Shown here: piece by piece, positions 27,263 to 36,888 of the stretch
How positions within the stretch are numbered: the stretch's first letter is position 1
Layout: the number at the start of each line of letters is the position of its first letter
Assembly (NCBI RefSeq): GCF_000485595.1
Contig: NW_014577345.1
Coordinates: 238,663 to 275,550, forward strand
DNA length: 36,888 nt
Source of the DNA: Priapulus caudatus
Taxonomy: Eukaryota > Priapulida > Priapulimorpha > Priapulimorphida > Priapulidae
Direction of reading: 5' to 3'
Notes under the pieces: generated by a model
Told to the model about the DNA's origin: nothing
What the model saw: only the letters and a program-made list of their open reading frames with translations
Database searches by the model: none
Translations under genes and position numbers: made by a program

Positions 27263-27644
27263 AATAATAATATACGCAAGATATTACATTTGCCAATTTT
27301 GTAGGGGGCAGCCATTTATAGATAAAGCGCCCCCAAGCGGTAGGATCTATATTGTAGGTGTTGGCAGATATGTAATTCCGCATTAAATTTTTCTATACGT
27401 AGCAGATTATATACTGTTAGCGTGACATAAGAGTTATTACTATTCTCAGTGTACATATTGTTTAAAACTTGGTGCAAATGTTGCAAGGAGAAAATGTTAC
27501 AAACATTTTCTGTGCTATATTACGCGCGGAGTTATTTTCACTGTTGTGCGCCACGCCTCTGCCATCTTTCTATTTTGCAGCCGGTGAAAATATATCTTTA
27601 CCAAGCGTAATTTTTGAAGCAGTTTGACAAAGAACCAATTAACC
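27263..27644. promoter_or_regulatory. Probable bidirectional promoter between TMEM19 and GDI
   Basis: The two start codons face away from each other across 382 bp. The gap holds an ATA-rich stretch and no other gene. A promoter role for both genes is inferred from position only. Confidence 0.55.
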
Positions 27645-30600
27645 ATGGATGAGGAATACGACGTCATCGTTTTGGGAACAGGACTGAAGGTATGTTATGC
27701 AATGCGTAATTAAGTTTTTGTTAGTAATGACATTGCTAGTAATGCCACACACCCTCTCATGTGGAAAATTTATTTCCTTATGTCCAAAGCAACACAGTGA
27801 CAGTCACTACAGCTGAAGGGGTCGTTGTCGTATAGGGTACGTACCCTAGATACAATAGTGTAACCCAAACACAGGATAGGGTTACAACGCGAGCCTATCC
27901 TTTTGGGCTCCTTTTGTGTGGAGGAACCCCTGAGTGAATCACTCGGGGCGGTTTGCTGGTGCGTTTTCAGAGACTATAACTATAAGTATAACTTCCAAAC
28001 TGGGTTTATTCTCAACACGAACCTTTCTCTGCTATCCTGGAACTTACTATGTATCACAATACTCTGTATTAAACTAATATAACGTGTTACAAAAATTCGA
28101 AGCGACGAGCGGCGATTCTTCCAGCGCCATTTCTGTTGACCTGTGGCGTACGCATTCCCAATGCGCATAGAGTTCGGCTAACTTCGTCATGACGTCACGA
28201 CTAACAGCAGGCATCCAATGATACATTCAATCTTGGAGTCAAAGTTAGCCGAACGCTATGCGTATTGGGAATGCGTACGTCACAGGTCAACATAAATGGC
28301 GCTGGAAGAATCGCCGCTCGTCGCTTCGAATTTTTGGAACACGTTATATTAGTTTAATACAGAGTATTGTGATACATAGTAAGTTCTAGGATAGCGGAGA
28401 AAGGTTCGTGTTGAGAATAAACCCAGTTTGGAAGTTATAGTCTCTGAAAACGCACCAGCAAACCACCCTGAGTGATTCACTCAGGGGTTCCTCCACACAA
28501 AAGGATAGGCTTGCGTTGTAACCCTATCCTGTGTTTGGGTTACATTATTGTATCTAAGACTAAGGGTACCCTAACCCTAACCCTAACCATATCAGATAGT
28601 TACCTCGGGTACATATATGTAGTACCCTATACGACAACGACCCTTTGTGCGTGACTACACGTACACCACCGACACCGTGCACAAACTCACCAACGGTCGA
28701 GCAGGCCTGCCCAGTTCAGTTGCCTGAGTTGGAAAGCAACAGTGACAAGTAATAAGCTGCTTGCTTCGTTTAAAACTATTACATGCACAAATACAGTGTC
28801 AGTATACACGACCAAGTTCCTCAATCGTTGCATATGTTTTCAGCTCAGTGTTGAACAATCTCACATAATCCTACAAAAAAATGTGTTTCTCCGTGGCAAT
28901 GTAATTGGGATGTAATTATTGGTTAACGCATGATTACTGGTGGTGCACTGCATTCTGTGTTAACTGCACTCCACTTACGAGCTCAAAAAGGAGCACCCAG
29001 CACTCCAGGTATGGTAAAGTGAACACTGGTAAAGTGCCTGTAGGGATTATCAGATATATGCCTCTAATTACTCCAATTCTGTCTACGATGGTCTTTGCTC
29101 TTTCCTCCCCTCTCTGACTTTCTCTTTATGTTCGTATAAGTCGCGCCTCGGTTTATGCTTGGTGGGGGAATGCGGTATCAGCTCGCGTCGCTCGTAATCG
29201 TAGATAAAAAGATGATCTAAGCGTACAAGTAAAAAATAGCAACAGTATCTCGCGCGGGCATTGATTCGTGCCACTGAGCTAATCTCATGCCCATCCTTCC
29301 AGTAGCAGTTCTCCCCTTGCCTTGAGTGCATGCCGAGCTGTCGTGCCTTCAAAGCTGAAGCTAATTTGCAACATTCCATTAATCCCCCGACATGCCTTAA
29401 TTGCCTAATCAATGTGATAATCTGCAGCTGTGTTTACATTTGACAATCCCAACACAGCTATGCTGTGTTTTTCACAGCTTGATGTAAGTCTCCGAACTGA
29501 TCAAGTTTTACCTGTGTATTGAGGCCGCTTACCTGTGTATTGGGGCCGCTTACCTGTGTATTGGGGCCGCTTACCTGTGTATTGGGGCCGCTTACCTGTG
29601 TATTGGGGCCCGCTTATTTGTTGACGCGCGTAATTGACTCCAGTTGGTACAACTCCCTTCTGCTGGCCCTTCCCCCATCCGTCCATAAATTACATGCCTT
29701 CTGTAATTGCTTGGCAGAACCTTGTGATTTTCCATTACGTCATGCTAGTTTCTAATTAACAAAGTGTAGAGTGCGCATACCGGTTTATCGCGCAATCAGC
29801 AGCAGAGAGCGAGAATCGTGTGAGATCAATAAGTAACTAACAACAAGGAATCAACAGTGAAATTTCAATCATTCCATATATTGTTAAAAGTAACGATGTA
29901 CGAGTGTTCTAAGTCAATAGTTGGTGCTGGTTCTGGGTGAAATGTTGTTCTAAGGCATGGTAGTCGTATTGTAGACACTTGCTGTCATGCAAGCAATACT
30001 GGTATGTATCGCAATCGTCAGAGAAATTCATCTAAATGGAGACTGTAGGAGCCAATCTCATGGGGGAGAGTTCCACCTGGTCAGAGGATTTGGAAGGAGT
30101 GACATTACACATTAACCGCATCAGTAACCCAGTGCCAACCCTGATATAGAATCCTGATGGAAACTCTAGATCTGAGGCCATTAGCTTTCTTGTTATCCAC
30201 CAGAATGAGTGTTTGTGTCACCCATTGTCGAGTCATACTGTTGTTCCTACTGTATTCTCAGTGTAATTAAGCTTCTAAATGAAGTACTGTACAATGTGTG
30301 GTACTGATCTTAGGGTTGTCTACTAAACATGTGTTATTAGGCCACAATTAAAAAAATCTTTGTTTGCCCTCACCTGACCCAGACTGAAAAGTTTGGGTAG
30401 GTAGGTAGGCTTTTTAAAGTTTTTTTTTTACAAATTCAGCATGGTGTCTACATGCTCGGGTGTGCTTGTGTGGAGATACCTTTTATGTTGAATGTTTGTT
30501 TTGCTTGGTACATATAATGTATTGCCTACAGATTTATATAATGTACACATTGTACAGTGATAAAATTTGTAAAAAAAAAAGAATGGGAAAGATCAATAAA

Positions 30601-30919
30601 ATTGTTTGAGTCGGCCTTTTTTTGGCGGGTCGGTCGGGTGAGGGCAAACAAACACTATTTTTATTATGGCCTTACATCTCACCATGATAGTATCTGCTTA
30701 TTTTCAGGAATGTATCCTATCAGGAATGATGTCTGTTAGTGGAAAGAAGGTGCTGCACATGGATAGGAATAAATACTATGGAGGGGAGAGTGCTTCTCTC
30801 ACTCCCCTAGAAGAAGTGAGTGATGACAGTTTTAAAGGATGATTGCTATTACAAATTTCATTGTTTTTTTAAAATTATTAAATTTTTTTATTAAATTTTA
30901 TTGCAAGCTTGTGTGTGTG

Positions 30920-30963
<44 letters not shown>

Positions 30964-33599
30964 GATGCGTGCGTGCATGCATGACTGTTTAATGTAAAGG
31001 CAGTGTTATTTGGTTGTCTATGGATTTCATAGGGTTCCTTGTGATGCTGTCCTATGTCTTACTCATTGTATTTGGCATTCGTGACAGTGTACACTTGGTT
31101 TAGCTATGAAACTGACATTAACATAAGAATATTGATTATTTTCGTTCTAGTTGTACACTCATTTTGGCAATGCCACTGGGCCAAAGGAGACCATGGGTAG
31201 AGGCAGGGATTGGAATGTGGATTTGATACCAAAGTTTCTCATGGCTAATGGTAGGTCACTGTCACCTAGAAATCTTGTCCTTGGACCTTTAAGTTGTAGT
31301 CTGGCAAAGTGAAAGTGTTAGGAATGAATATGATCAAAGAATTGAAATCGGAGTGCCTACATAATATGCACACACTGTTCTAGACCAAGTTAATTTGCAT
31401 TGAAACTGTTGTGTGGTAGCATGTAAACCAATAGCTAAAAAGGAGACCTGTTTGACATATCACTCGTAATTATATACTTGTGTGAGAACCGTATTTGTAA
31501 TTTGGATGTAATTTTGCAAAGATTGCGTCTGCAAAACCTGAATGCTGACTCATATTCTGTTTGTACAGGACAGCTAGTAAAGTTGCTAATCCACACCGGT
31601 GTGACCCGATATCTAGAGTTCAAGTCTGTAGACGGTAGCTACGTGTACAAGCAGGGAAATCACGTGCATAAAGTACCAGCCAACGAGAAGGAAGCACTGT
31701 CTACTAGTAGGTTCACCTTTCTTCATTTATCTCATTAGCATGTAAATTTACTGTCTTGTGACATCTTGTGCTCTCACAGTTTTTGCACGTTGCGAGGATA
31801 GCATTGATTGGACCAAATCACACATTGACAGCTAGAACTGTCGTCTAACGAGGAAGAGGAAATGCAGGTTTCGATGACTTTGTCATGCACTCAGTTTAAT
31901 AATTTTTGAGAATTGCTCGGTTGCAGCTGCACATTTCGCTTTTCCAGTTTCCGAAACCTGTCAGTTATAACTTGAGCGCGGCAAGCGTCTTCTTTATGAT
32001 TAAACGTAACGATCGCATCGATCGTTTACCGCTGCATCGCGCCGCAATAAGCCGATTCCCCGATAAACCAATAAGTCGGGTTTATTTTCGGTGAACGTCA
32101 ATTATAACAATTATTCGGTAACGTCGTTATCAACGTCACGGTGACGACAAGTGACGGTGACGATGAGTAACGATGACGAGCGAGGGTGACGACGAGCGAC
32201 GGTGACGACGAGTGACGGTGATGACGAGTGACGGTGACGACGAGTGACGGTGATGACGAGTGACGGGGGTAACGACAGCGCGGGTGACGACGAGCGACGG
32301 TGACGACAAAGCGAGGGTGACGACGAGCGACGGTGAACGACAAGCGAGGGTGACGACGACGACGGTGACGACGAGCGGCCGCGTGGACGACAAGCGACTG
32401 GTGAACGCCGAGACGACGGCGATGACGAGCGACGGTGACGACGAGTGACGACGAGCGACTGGTGAGGCGACGAGCGATCGGTGAACGACAAAGCGACGGT
32501 GGACGCGAGCCGACGGTGGACGACGAGCGACGGTGACGAACGAAGCGACGCGGTGACGACAAGCGACGTGACGAACGACGACGGCGATGACGAGCGACGG
32601 TGTGACGACGAGTGACGACGAGCGACTTTTTTGACGACGAGCGACGGTGACGACCCAGCGACGGTGACGACCGAGCGACGGATGACGACGAGCGACGGTG
32701 ACGACGAGCGATGGTGACGGACGAGGCGATCGGTGACGACGAGCGACCGGTGACGATCGAGTGACCGACGTACGAGTGAGGGCTGACGACAGCGACGGTG
32801 ATCGAAACGAGCGACGGTGAACACGACTGAGCGATGGGGTGGGGACGACGAGCGACGGTGGATCGACGAGTGACGACGACGAGGTGAGGGTGACGACGGA
32901 GCGACGGTGACGACGGCGACGGTGACGACGAAGCGAGGGTGACGAGCACGAGCGGGGTGACGACGAGCGCCGGTGACGACGAGCGATCGGCGATGACGAG
33001 TGAGGGTGCATGACGAGTGACGACGAGCCGACGGTGACGACGAGGCCGACAGGTGACACGACGTGAGGGTGATCGACGAGCGGGGGACGACGACGCGACC
33101 GGTACGACGAGTGAGGGGTGACCGACGAGCGAGGGCTGACAAGGCGAGTGAGGGTGACGACCGAGCGAGGGTGACGATGATGAGCGAGGGTGACGATGAG
33201 CCGACGATGACAACGAGCGACGGCGAGTGACGGTGACGACGAGACGAGGTTGAGACGGTACCGACGACGGACCGACGGCGAGCGGTCGAGTGACGGTGAC
33301 GACGAGCGAGGCTCGCCAATTGTCTCGTTCGCGTTTTCTCTTCCTTACACCGTCCTTCTACGCGCTGAGGTCTTCTTCTCTCTGTGTCCGCAGGCCTGAT
33401 GGGTATGTTCGAGAAGAGGCGGTTCCGCAAGTTCCTCATCTTCGTGCAGGAGTACGACGTGGAGAACCCGGCGACGCACCAGGGAGTCGACGTGTGGAAG
33501 AGACGAGTGACAGGGAGGCTGTACGAGAAGTTCGGCCTCGACCAGAACACGGCCGAGTTCACGGGACACGCGCTCGGGCTGCACCGCGACGACACGTAC
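27645..33599 (+). CDS. GDI: Rab GDP-dissociation inhibitor (GDI), 5' part: exons 1-5, 199 aa, continues past the window
   Basis: Exons 27645-27689, 30708-30815, 31151-31250, 31569-31706 and 33394-33599 splice in frame through GT-AG introns and encode residues 1-199 of a protein that is about 447 aa in animals. Blocks: [15 protein letters not shown] (Rossmann-like start), [60 protein letters not shown], then [14 protein letters not shown] and [14 protein letters not shown]. These match conserved regions that form the Rab-binding platform and the start of the lipid-binding domain. GDI extracts prenylated GDP-bound Rab from membranes and recycles it. The last junction could use gtacgt four bases earlier, but ending at TAC keeps phase with exon 6. 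Intron 1 (3.0 kb) carries a foldback element and a MITE; intron 4 carries a 16-bp minisatellite. The C-terminal half lies beyond the right edge. Confidence 0.95.
27819..28643. mobile_element. Large foldback element in GDI intron 1 (825 bp, arms about 366 and 402 bp)
   Basis: The left arm 27819-28184 and right arm 28242-28643 are near-perfect inverse copies separated by 57 bp. The terminus is gggtcgttgtcgtataggg. The right arm is longer because it carries about 36 bp containing CCCTAA repeats (28569-28588) and a duplicated gggtac hairpin. No transposase; no clear target duplication. Confidence 0.9.
28569..28588. repeat. Telomere-like CCCTAA tract
   Basis: Three CCCTAA units in the right arm of the foldback element only; the left arm lacks them. 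Confidence 0.85.
29508..29613. repeat. 21-bp tandem repeat, five copies, in GDI intron 1
   Basis: The unit cttacctgtgtattggggccg is repeated five times almost exactly; the first copy has gaggccg and the last an extra C. Confidence 0.95.
30340..30671. mobile_element. MITE with TTA target duplication in GDI intron 1 (332 bp)
   Basis: The left end ggccacaattaaaaaaat, then gtttgccctcacctgaccc, is inverse to the right end (gggtcggtcgggtgagggcaaac, ending atttttattatggcc). Flanking tta occurs at 30337-30339 and 30672-30674. The interior is AT-rich without a long open frame. Confidence 0.8.
30910..30978. repeat. GT/GTGC microsatellite
   Basis: A gt run passing into about a dozen gtgc units, in GDI intron 2. 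Confidence 0.95.
32130..33310. repeat. 16-bp minisatellite in GDI intron 4, increasingly noisy
   Basis: The core unit gtgacgacgagcgacg (16 bp) is repeated roughly 70 times. Copies in the first ~250 bp keep the register well; later copies have many single-base insertions. The long minus-strand open frames (up to 531 codons, Ser/Arg/Val-rich) are repeat artefacts. The array ends about 85 bp before clean GDI exon 5. Confidence 0.9.
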
Positions 33600-33839
33600 G
33601 TATCTTCTGGCCCGTCGCGCTTGGGAGGGGCCACGCCTAGGACTTCTTGTGTGATAAGAGCTCTTACCAGACATCTGTAAGATATCTCATCACTGCTTGC
33701 ATTCACGCTTCGTCGGACACACAGAGGAGGCGTACTGGGGATTTATGTAATGAGAGCACTTACAGGAATGTTATAGATTATGTTGATGTCCTATCTAATG
33801 TTCTAATCTTTCAATAAATGTTTTAGGAAGTGAAAGGGA

Positions 33840-34395
33840 ATGAATAGAGCTGGGAAGTGAAATCGAAAAGGGAGAGAGTGAGCTGGGTGGGTGGGTAGCT
33901 GTAAAGAAGGGGGAGCGCAAGCAAGAGAGAGAGATAGATGAGAAAGGGGGGGAGACGTGACAGGGAGGAGAGGAGGATGGTCGCGGCGATGACCAGGAGA
34001 GGCTAGGAGAGGGACGAGGAAGGAGAGATGATTAGATGAGCCGAGTAGAGAGAAGATAGATCAGGAGTGGGATAGAAGGATAGAGAGGAGGCAGACAGGA
34101 GGAGGAGAGAGCAGAAGACAGGAGAGGAGAGAGAGGGAGGAGAGGAGAGAGATTAGATAGAGAGAAGTGAACGAAGAGCAGATGAGAGAGATAGGATAGA
34201 TAGAGGACAGACGAAGAGAGAGGGATGAGGAGCGAGAGAGTGAAGGCGCAGAGAGAGAGAGAGAGAGCAGAGAGCAGAATAAGGGAGAGGAAGCAGAGAG
34301 CAGAAAGGGAGGGAGAGAGAGGAAGAAGTAAAGCGACAGGAGAGAGGGAGAGAGAGAGATAGAGGAGAAGACGAGCAAGAAGAAGAGAGAGCGGA
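33840..34395. repeat. GA-rich low-complexity tract in GDI intron 5
   Basis: Purine-rich plus strand made of irregular gagagg/agagag words between exons 5 and 6. Open frames rich in Ser and Leu on the minus strand are artefacts. Confidence 0.85.
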
Positions 34396-34457
34396 CCAGT
34401 GAAGGTAGGGAAACACGCAGTATGCGGTTTCTCATCGCGCGATGGCGTTGCCTGCAG

Positions 34458-34621
34458 GCTGACCATCAGCAACCGTGTGGACCGGAGAGCCGATTAAGTT
34501 CGCGCAATCGCAAGCCTGTGCAGCAGCTGGATCTCGCTCATGCGTCCGCTACGGCCAGGGAGCCCCTACCTGCATTCGCGCCCGCTCTACCCCTCGGCGA
34601 ACTGCTCAGGTTTGCTGCCAG
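34458..34621 (+). pseudogene. GDI: GDI exon 6, recognisable but frame-disrupted (probable sequence errors)
   Basis: The stretch lies between an acceptor (ttgcctgcag, ending 34457) and a donor (cag/gtgaga, 34622). Pieces of the next GDI segment can be read in shifting frames: L-D-x-Q-P-C near the start, R-I-K-F (gattaagtt), R-Y-G-Q, S-P-Y-L-H, P-L-Y, L-G-E-L, then Q-x-F-A before the donor. This is the order in GDI (LDQPC, RIK, RYGKSPYL, PLYGLGELPQGFA). The stretch is 164 bp where about 135-138 would be expected, so it holds roughly 27 extra bases spread as small insertions. With exons 1-5 intact and the adjoining repeat equally noisy, uncorrected long-read insertions are likelier than a true pseudogene. 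True decay of this copy is the alternative. Confidence 0.75.
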
Positions 34622-36755
34622 GTGAGATCGCCCCCCCTACGCCTCGGTGTGTTCCGCGTGGCGTGGGTCGTCACGCGGCTTTGTTGTCACGAGGTGGAGA
34701 TCCGGCCGCGCTGCCCCGCTCTTCTACGCTGTCCTGTGTGCGGCGTAGGTACGTCACGCAGTTCTTGTCACCAGGGTGAGATCCCCGCCCTGCTCTCTCG
34801 CTACGTGTCCGCGTGCGGCGTAGGTACGATCAGTTGGTTGCGTTGTCACGCAGGTTAGCATTCGCCCGCCCCTGCTCGCTCTCTACCTGTGTGTGTATGC
34901 GGTAGGTAACGCTCGCGCGGTTGTTGGTCACCAGCTGAGATCCCCCGCCCCTGCTCTCTGCCTCACGTGTCCGCTGCGGCGTAGTACCGTCACGTGGTTG
35001 TTGTCACCAGGTGAGATTGCCCGCGCGCCCCTGCTCCTCTCCCTACCTGGTGTGTGTAGCGTTAGGTACGTCACGCGGTTTGTTGTCACCAGGTGAGATC
35101 GCTCGCCCCTCGCTCTCTCCTACTGTCGCGGTGCGGGCGTAGTAGCGTCACGGCGTTGTTGCACCAGGTGAGATTGCGCGCCCCTGGCTCTCTCCTATTG
35201 TGTTGTGGTAGCGTAGGTAGTCATCGTGCGGTTGGTTATCCACCAGGTTGATGATCGCCGCGCCCTGCTCTCTCCTACCTGTGTGTGTAGCCGTAGCGTA
35301 CGGTCAGCGCGGTTGTTGTGCACTAGGTGAGGATCCCCGCCGCTCTCTCCTACCTGTTGTGTGTAGCGTATGTACGTCCGTGGTTGTTGGTCACCAGGTA
35401 AGAACTCCCCCCCGCCCCCTGCTCTCTCCTACTGTGTGTGTAGCGGTAGTTACGCCACGCTGGTTTGTTGTCACCCAGGTGAGATCGCCCCGCCGCCTTG
35501 CTCTCCTCCTACGCTGTGTGTGTAGCGTAGGTCTCAGCGGCGGTTGTTGTCAACCAAGGTGAAGATCGCCCGCCCCTGCTCTCTCCCTACCTGTGTGTGT
35601 AGCGTAGGTACGTCCGCGGTTGTCTGTCACCAGGTAAGCATGCCGCCCCTGCTCTCTCCTACCTGTGTTGTAGCGTAGGTACGTCGGCGTGGTTGTTGTC
35701 ACCAAAGGTGAGATCGCCTGCCCCGCTCTCTCCTACCTGTGGTGTGTAGCGTAGGTACGGTCACGCGTTGTTGTCACGCAGGTGAGATCGCCCGACGCCG
35801 ATTATGACCGTGGGCCCCTGCTCTCTCCTACCTGTCCGCTGTGCGGCGTAGGTGACGTCACGCGGTTGTTTGTCACCAAGGTAAGGATCGGCCCGCCCCT
35901 GCTCTCTCCTACCTGTGTGTGGTAAGCGTAGGACGTCACGTGGTTGTTGTCACCAGGTACGACATCGCCCCGCCCTCGCTCCTCACCACTACTGTGGTGG
36001 GTGTAGCGTAGGTCGTCAGACGAGTGTGTTGTCACCAAGTGAGATCCCTCCGCCGCCTGGCTACTTCCTACCTGTGTGTGTAGCGTAGGTCGTCACGCGT
36101 TGAGTGTGATCCCACCAGGTCACGATGCACGCCCGCCTCCTTTGCTCTCCTGCCTACCTGTGCCGCTGGTGCGGCGTAGGTGAACGTTCACCGTGGTTGG
36201 TCGTGTCCACTCCGAGCGTAGAAGAGATCCCCCGCCCCTGCTCTCGTCCTAACCTGTCCGGTGCGTACGGCGTAGTTACGTCACGTGTTGTTGTCACCCA
36301 GGTGAGTCCCCCGCCCCTGCTCTTGCCTACCCTGTCCGCGGTGCGGCGTAGGTACGTCCACGTGGTTGTTGGTCGACAGGTAAGCCTCGCGCCGCGCCCC
36401 TTGCTCTCTCCTACCTGCTGTGTGTCGCGTAGGGGTGACGTCACGCGGTTTGTCTGTCACCAGGTAAGGATCGCCCGCCCCTGCTCTCTCCTACCTGTGT
36501 GGGTAGCGTAGGTCCGTCAACGTGGTTGTGTGTCCACCAGGTTGAGGGATCGCCTGCCCTGCTCTCTCCTAACTGTCCGCGTGCGGCGTAGGTAGTCACG
36601 CGTGTTGTCACACAGCTGAGATCGCGCCGCCCGCTGCTTCTCCGACCGTGTCCGCGTGCGGCGTAGGTACGTCACGCGGTTGTTGTCCACGCAGCCTGAG
36701 AGTCGCCCGCCCTGCTCTCTTCCTACTGTCCGCCGTGCGGCGTAGGTTACGTACC
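34622..36755. repeat. Minisatellite after GDI exon 6, unit about 70-79 bp, nearly 30 copies
   Basis: Each unit reads approximately gtgagatcgcccgcccctgc, tctctcctacctg, then either tgtgtgtagcgtagg or tccgcgtgcggcgtagg, then tacgtcacgcggttgttgtc, accag. The array starts exactly at the exon 6 splice donor. Copies differ by frequent small insertions and deletions. The last ~130 bp of the window (36756-36888) return to ordinary AT-rich sequence without a recognisable gene. Confidence 0.9.
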
Positions 36756-36888
36756 GCTTTGTGGGGTTTTCCTGGTAGTCGTGTCGAGTACTGATATATT
36801 AAAGGCATAATTCGACCATCGGATGTATGCAATTTTAACGAATGCTACAGTACCTTGGCACCTTGGTAGTTATAAGTACATTACCTTA

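Noticed and set aside
29501-29686. 61-codon minus-strand frame with repeated QYTGKRP
   Set aside because: It is the 21-bp tandem repeat read in one frame, inside GDI intron 1.
32098-33706. Long minus-strand open frames (up to 531 codons, Ser/Arg/Val-rich)
   Set aside because: They run through the 16-bp minisatellite and across real GDI exon 5 on the other strand; the composition is that of the repeat.
34032-34472. Ser/Leu-rich minus-strand frames
   Set aside because: Purine-rich low-complexity DNA in GDI intron 5.
34475-36832. Cys/Arg-rich short frames on both strands over the right-end repeat
   Set aside because: They shift frame with each noisy unit and carry no domain; only the GDI exon 6 remnant at 34458-34621 is real.

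Overview
The window is intron-rich eukaryotic DNA, most likely from an invertebrate animal. The genes have short exons with GT-AG introns. They encode animal-type proteins, including an IL-17-like cytokine and NIPP1. Non-coding sequence is AT-rich and full of simple repeats, foldback elements and metazoan-type TTAGGG-like tracts. I cannot name the species; a marine bilaterian would fit.

Six protein-coding genes were rebuilt by splicing, and their strands alternate strictly (-,+,-,+,-,+). They are: (1) PPP1R8/NIPP1, minus, 1633-6805, 7 exons, 345 aa; (2) a TMEM14-family protein, plus, 6996-11062, 4 exons, 109 aa; (3) an IL-17-like secreted cytokine, minus, 11560-12954, 3 exons, 307 aa; (4) a phosphatidylinositol 5-phosphate 4-kinase homologue, plus, 16853-20626, 9 exons, 405 aa; (5) TMEM19, minus, 24025-27262, 6 exons, 339 aa; (6) Rab GDP-dissociation inhibitor (GDI), plus, from 27645 and running off the right edge, with five clean exons (199 aa) and a sixth that is recognisable but frame-disrupted. 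Every clean junction listed keeps the reading frame, and each complete protein except the IL-17-like one has close to the length of its human homologue. Gene pairs 1/2 and 5/6 are head-to-head, with start codons 190 bp and 382 bp apart, so they probably share divergent promoters.

Between and inside the genes lie several transposon-like inverted-repeat elements. These include foldback elements at 2454-3158 and 27819-28643, TIR elements at 4597-5799 and 5844-6385, and a MITE with a TTA target duplication at 30340-30671. There is a cluster of palindromes at 15.4-16.6 kb, and many micro- and minisatellites. Three elements carry a short telomere-like tract on one side only.

The most notable protein observation is that the PIP4K homologue is full length but lacks two residues normally needed for catalysis: the ATP-binding Lys is Thr134 and the metal-binding Asp of the IID motif is Gln358. 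It may be a pseudokinase. The IL-17-like protein lacks the usual C-terminal Cys-x-Cys and has a long Ser/Thr-rich region before the cystine-knot domain. At the right end, GDI exon 6 and the minisatellite after it contain many apparent insertions, which looks like unpolished long-read sequence. The six genes have unrelated housekeeping or signalling roles; nothing suggests an operon or a shared pathway.
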